Source of the DNA: a virus
Virus record (IMG/VR): IMGVR_UViG_3300020215_000132
Coordinates: 1-25,757 of that record
DNA length: 25,757 bases
Strand: one strand, 5' to 3'
Part shown: piece by piece, positions 25,237 to 25,757 of the stretch
How the letters are laid out: each line of letters starts with the position of its first letter
How positions within the stretch are numbered: the stretch's first letter is position 1
Program-made: the position numbers and the translations under genes
The notes under the pieces: model-generated
Told to the model about the DNA's origin: nothing
Database searches by the model: none
The model's input: only the letters and a program-made list of their open reading frames with translations

Positions 25237-25757
25237 ATGTCCGAAGCTGTAAACCAGACGGTGGAAGTTCCCGCCGAGGCGCAAAAGACGGAGGTCGCCA
25301 AGACCCCGACAAGAGACGAATTGAAGGCTCAGGGATGGAGCGCGAAGGAGTTGGAGGCCGCAGAGAAACGCGGAATGCTTCCCAAGGCCGAAGAAAAGAA
25401 GGCGGAAGAGCCGAAGAAGACGGAAACGCCCAACGCGGAAGGCAAGATCGAGGCGAAGCCGGAAGAGAAGAAGCCGGAACCCGAGAAGAAAAGCACTCTC
25501 CCGGACTTCACGTTCCAGACGCCGGAACAAGAGAAAGCTTTCCTTGATGCTTTCGGACCTGGGACGCCACAGCGAGCCATGTATTTCCGCATGAAGAACG
25601 AGCGGCAGTCGCGCCAACGGATCGAAAGAGAGTTGGAGGCTGAGAGAAAGGCGCGGGCAGACCTGGAATCTCGGTTAATGGCCCTGGAACGCGGAAGAAG
25701 GCCCGAAGATGAACCGGAGGGGGAGGATCCCGAGGATCGGCCTTTGACCGTCAAGGA
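25237..25757 (+). CDS. Scaffold-like protein (3' end outside window)
   Basis: AAAGGAG lies eight bases before ATG 25237; the frame is open to the window edge (173 residues seen). The N-terminal ~85 residues are extremely charged and Pro/Glu/Lys-rich (KKAEEPKKTETPNAEGKIEA), then DFTFQTPEQEKAFLDAFGPG, then a basic coiled coil (QRIERELEAERKARADLESR) and an acidic stretch. This layout, and the position after a P22-type portal where P22 has scaffold then coat, suggests the capsid scaffolding protein. The rest is needed to be sure. Confidence 0.65.
   Translation, partial: MSEAVNQTVEVPAEAQKTEVAKTPTRDELKAQGWSAKELEAAEKRGMLPKAEEKKAEEPKKTETPNAEGKIEAKPEEKKPEPEKKSTLPDFTFQTPEQEKAFLDAFGPGTPQRAMYFRMKNERQSRQRIERELEAERKARADLESRLMALERGRRPEDEPEGEDPEDRPLTVK

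Overview
The window is about 25.8 kb of a temperate tailed-phage genome, or a prophage cut across its attachment site. The host is probably Gram-negative. The evidence is a lysis cassette with a GH108 endolysin, a tyrosine integrase beside a truncated tRNA-Thr, a CI-like repressor facing an early operon, a P22-type terminase and portal pair, a scaffold-like gene, and a lipoprotein with a typical lipobox. The P22-type portal suggests a short-tailed, headful-packaging phage. The host genus cannot be told from the window.

Layout. 1-1860: the end of a long gene entering from the left, then holin-like, endolysin and second membrane genes, closed by a terminator. 1790-2145: attP, with the 5' half of a tRNA-Thr(TGT) gene from acceptor stem through anticodon loop, and repeated TGTCACCA arm-type sites on both sides. 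2104-4188 (minus): the integrase preceded by five small secreted or membrane genes. 4284-4652 (plus): a stand-alone response-regulator receiver domain. 4649-5140 (minus): the repressor.

5183-5585 is an unusually elaborate leader. It has a sigma70-type promoter inside a perfect inverted-repeat operator, two adjacent hairpins, a 17-codon ORF whose stop lies in the loop of a terminator-like hairpin, and three more hairpins, two of them with T tracts. The early operon runs from 5586 to about 19320, all on plus and mostly joined by ATGA or GTGA overlaps. It holds small DNA-binding proteins, a RecT-like annealing protein, Gp157, a MazG-like pyrophosphohydrolase, a DUF1064 nuclease, a YopX protein and many very small zinc-finger, coiled-coil or unknown proteins. 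Structured non-coding stretches lie at 8917-9230 and 11069-11414, and a five-copy 10-bp iteron array at 11411-11460. A strong internal promoter at 16722 drives an unknown protein and a ribbon-helix-helix protein. No polymerase, helicase or primase is recognisable.

19374-19506 looks like an autonomous small-RNA gene: extended -10 promoter, an 11-bp closing stem, and a terminator, directly before the packaging genes. 19579-25757 holds the terminase subunits, portal, small genes including a lipoprotein, a terminator, and a scaffold-like gene that runs off the window.

The observations that most deserve follow-up are the early leader, the small-RNA locus before the terminase, the structured 8917-9211 region, attP inside a tRNA-Thr anticodon loop, the iteron array, a dispersed TTTTCCGTCG motif, and a pair of small membrane peptides whose shared C-termini differ mainly at wobble positions. 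All family calls are from reading motifs; no database search was run.
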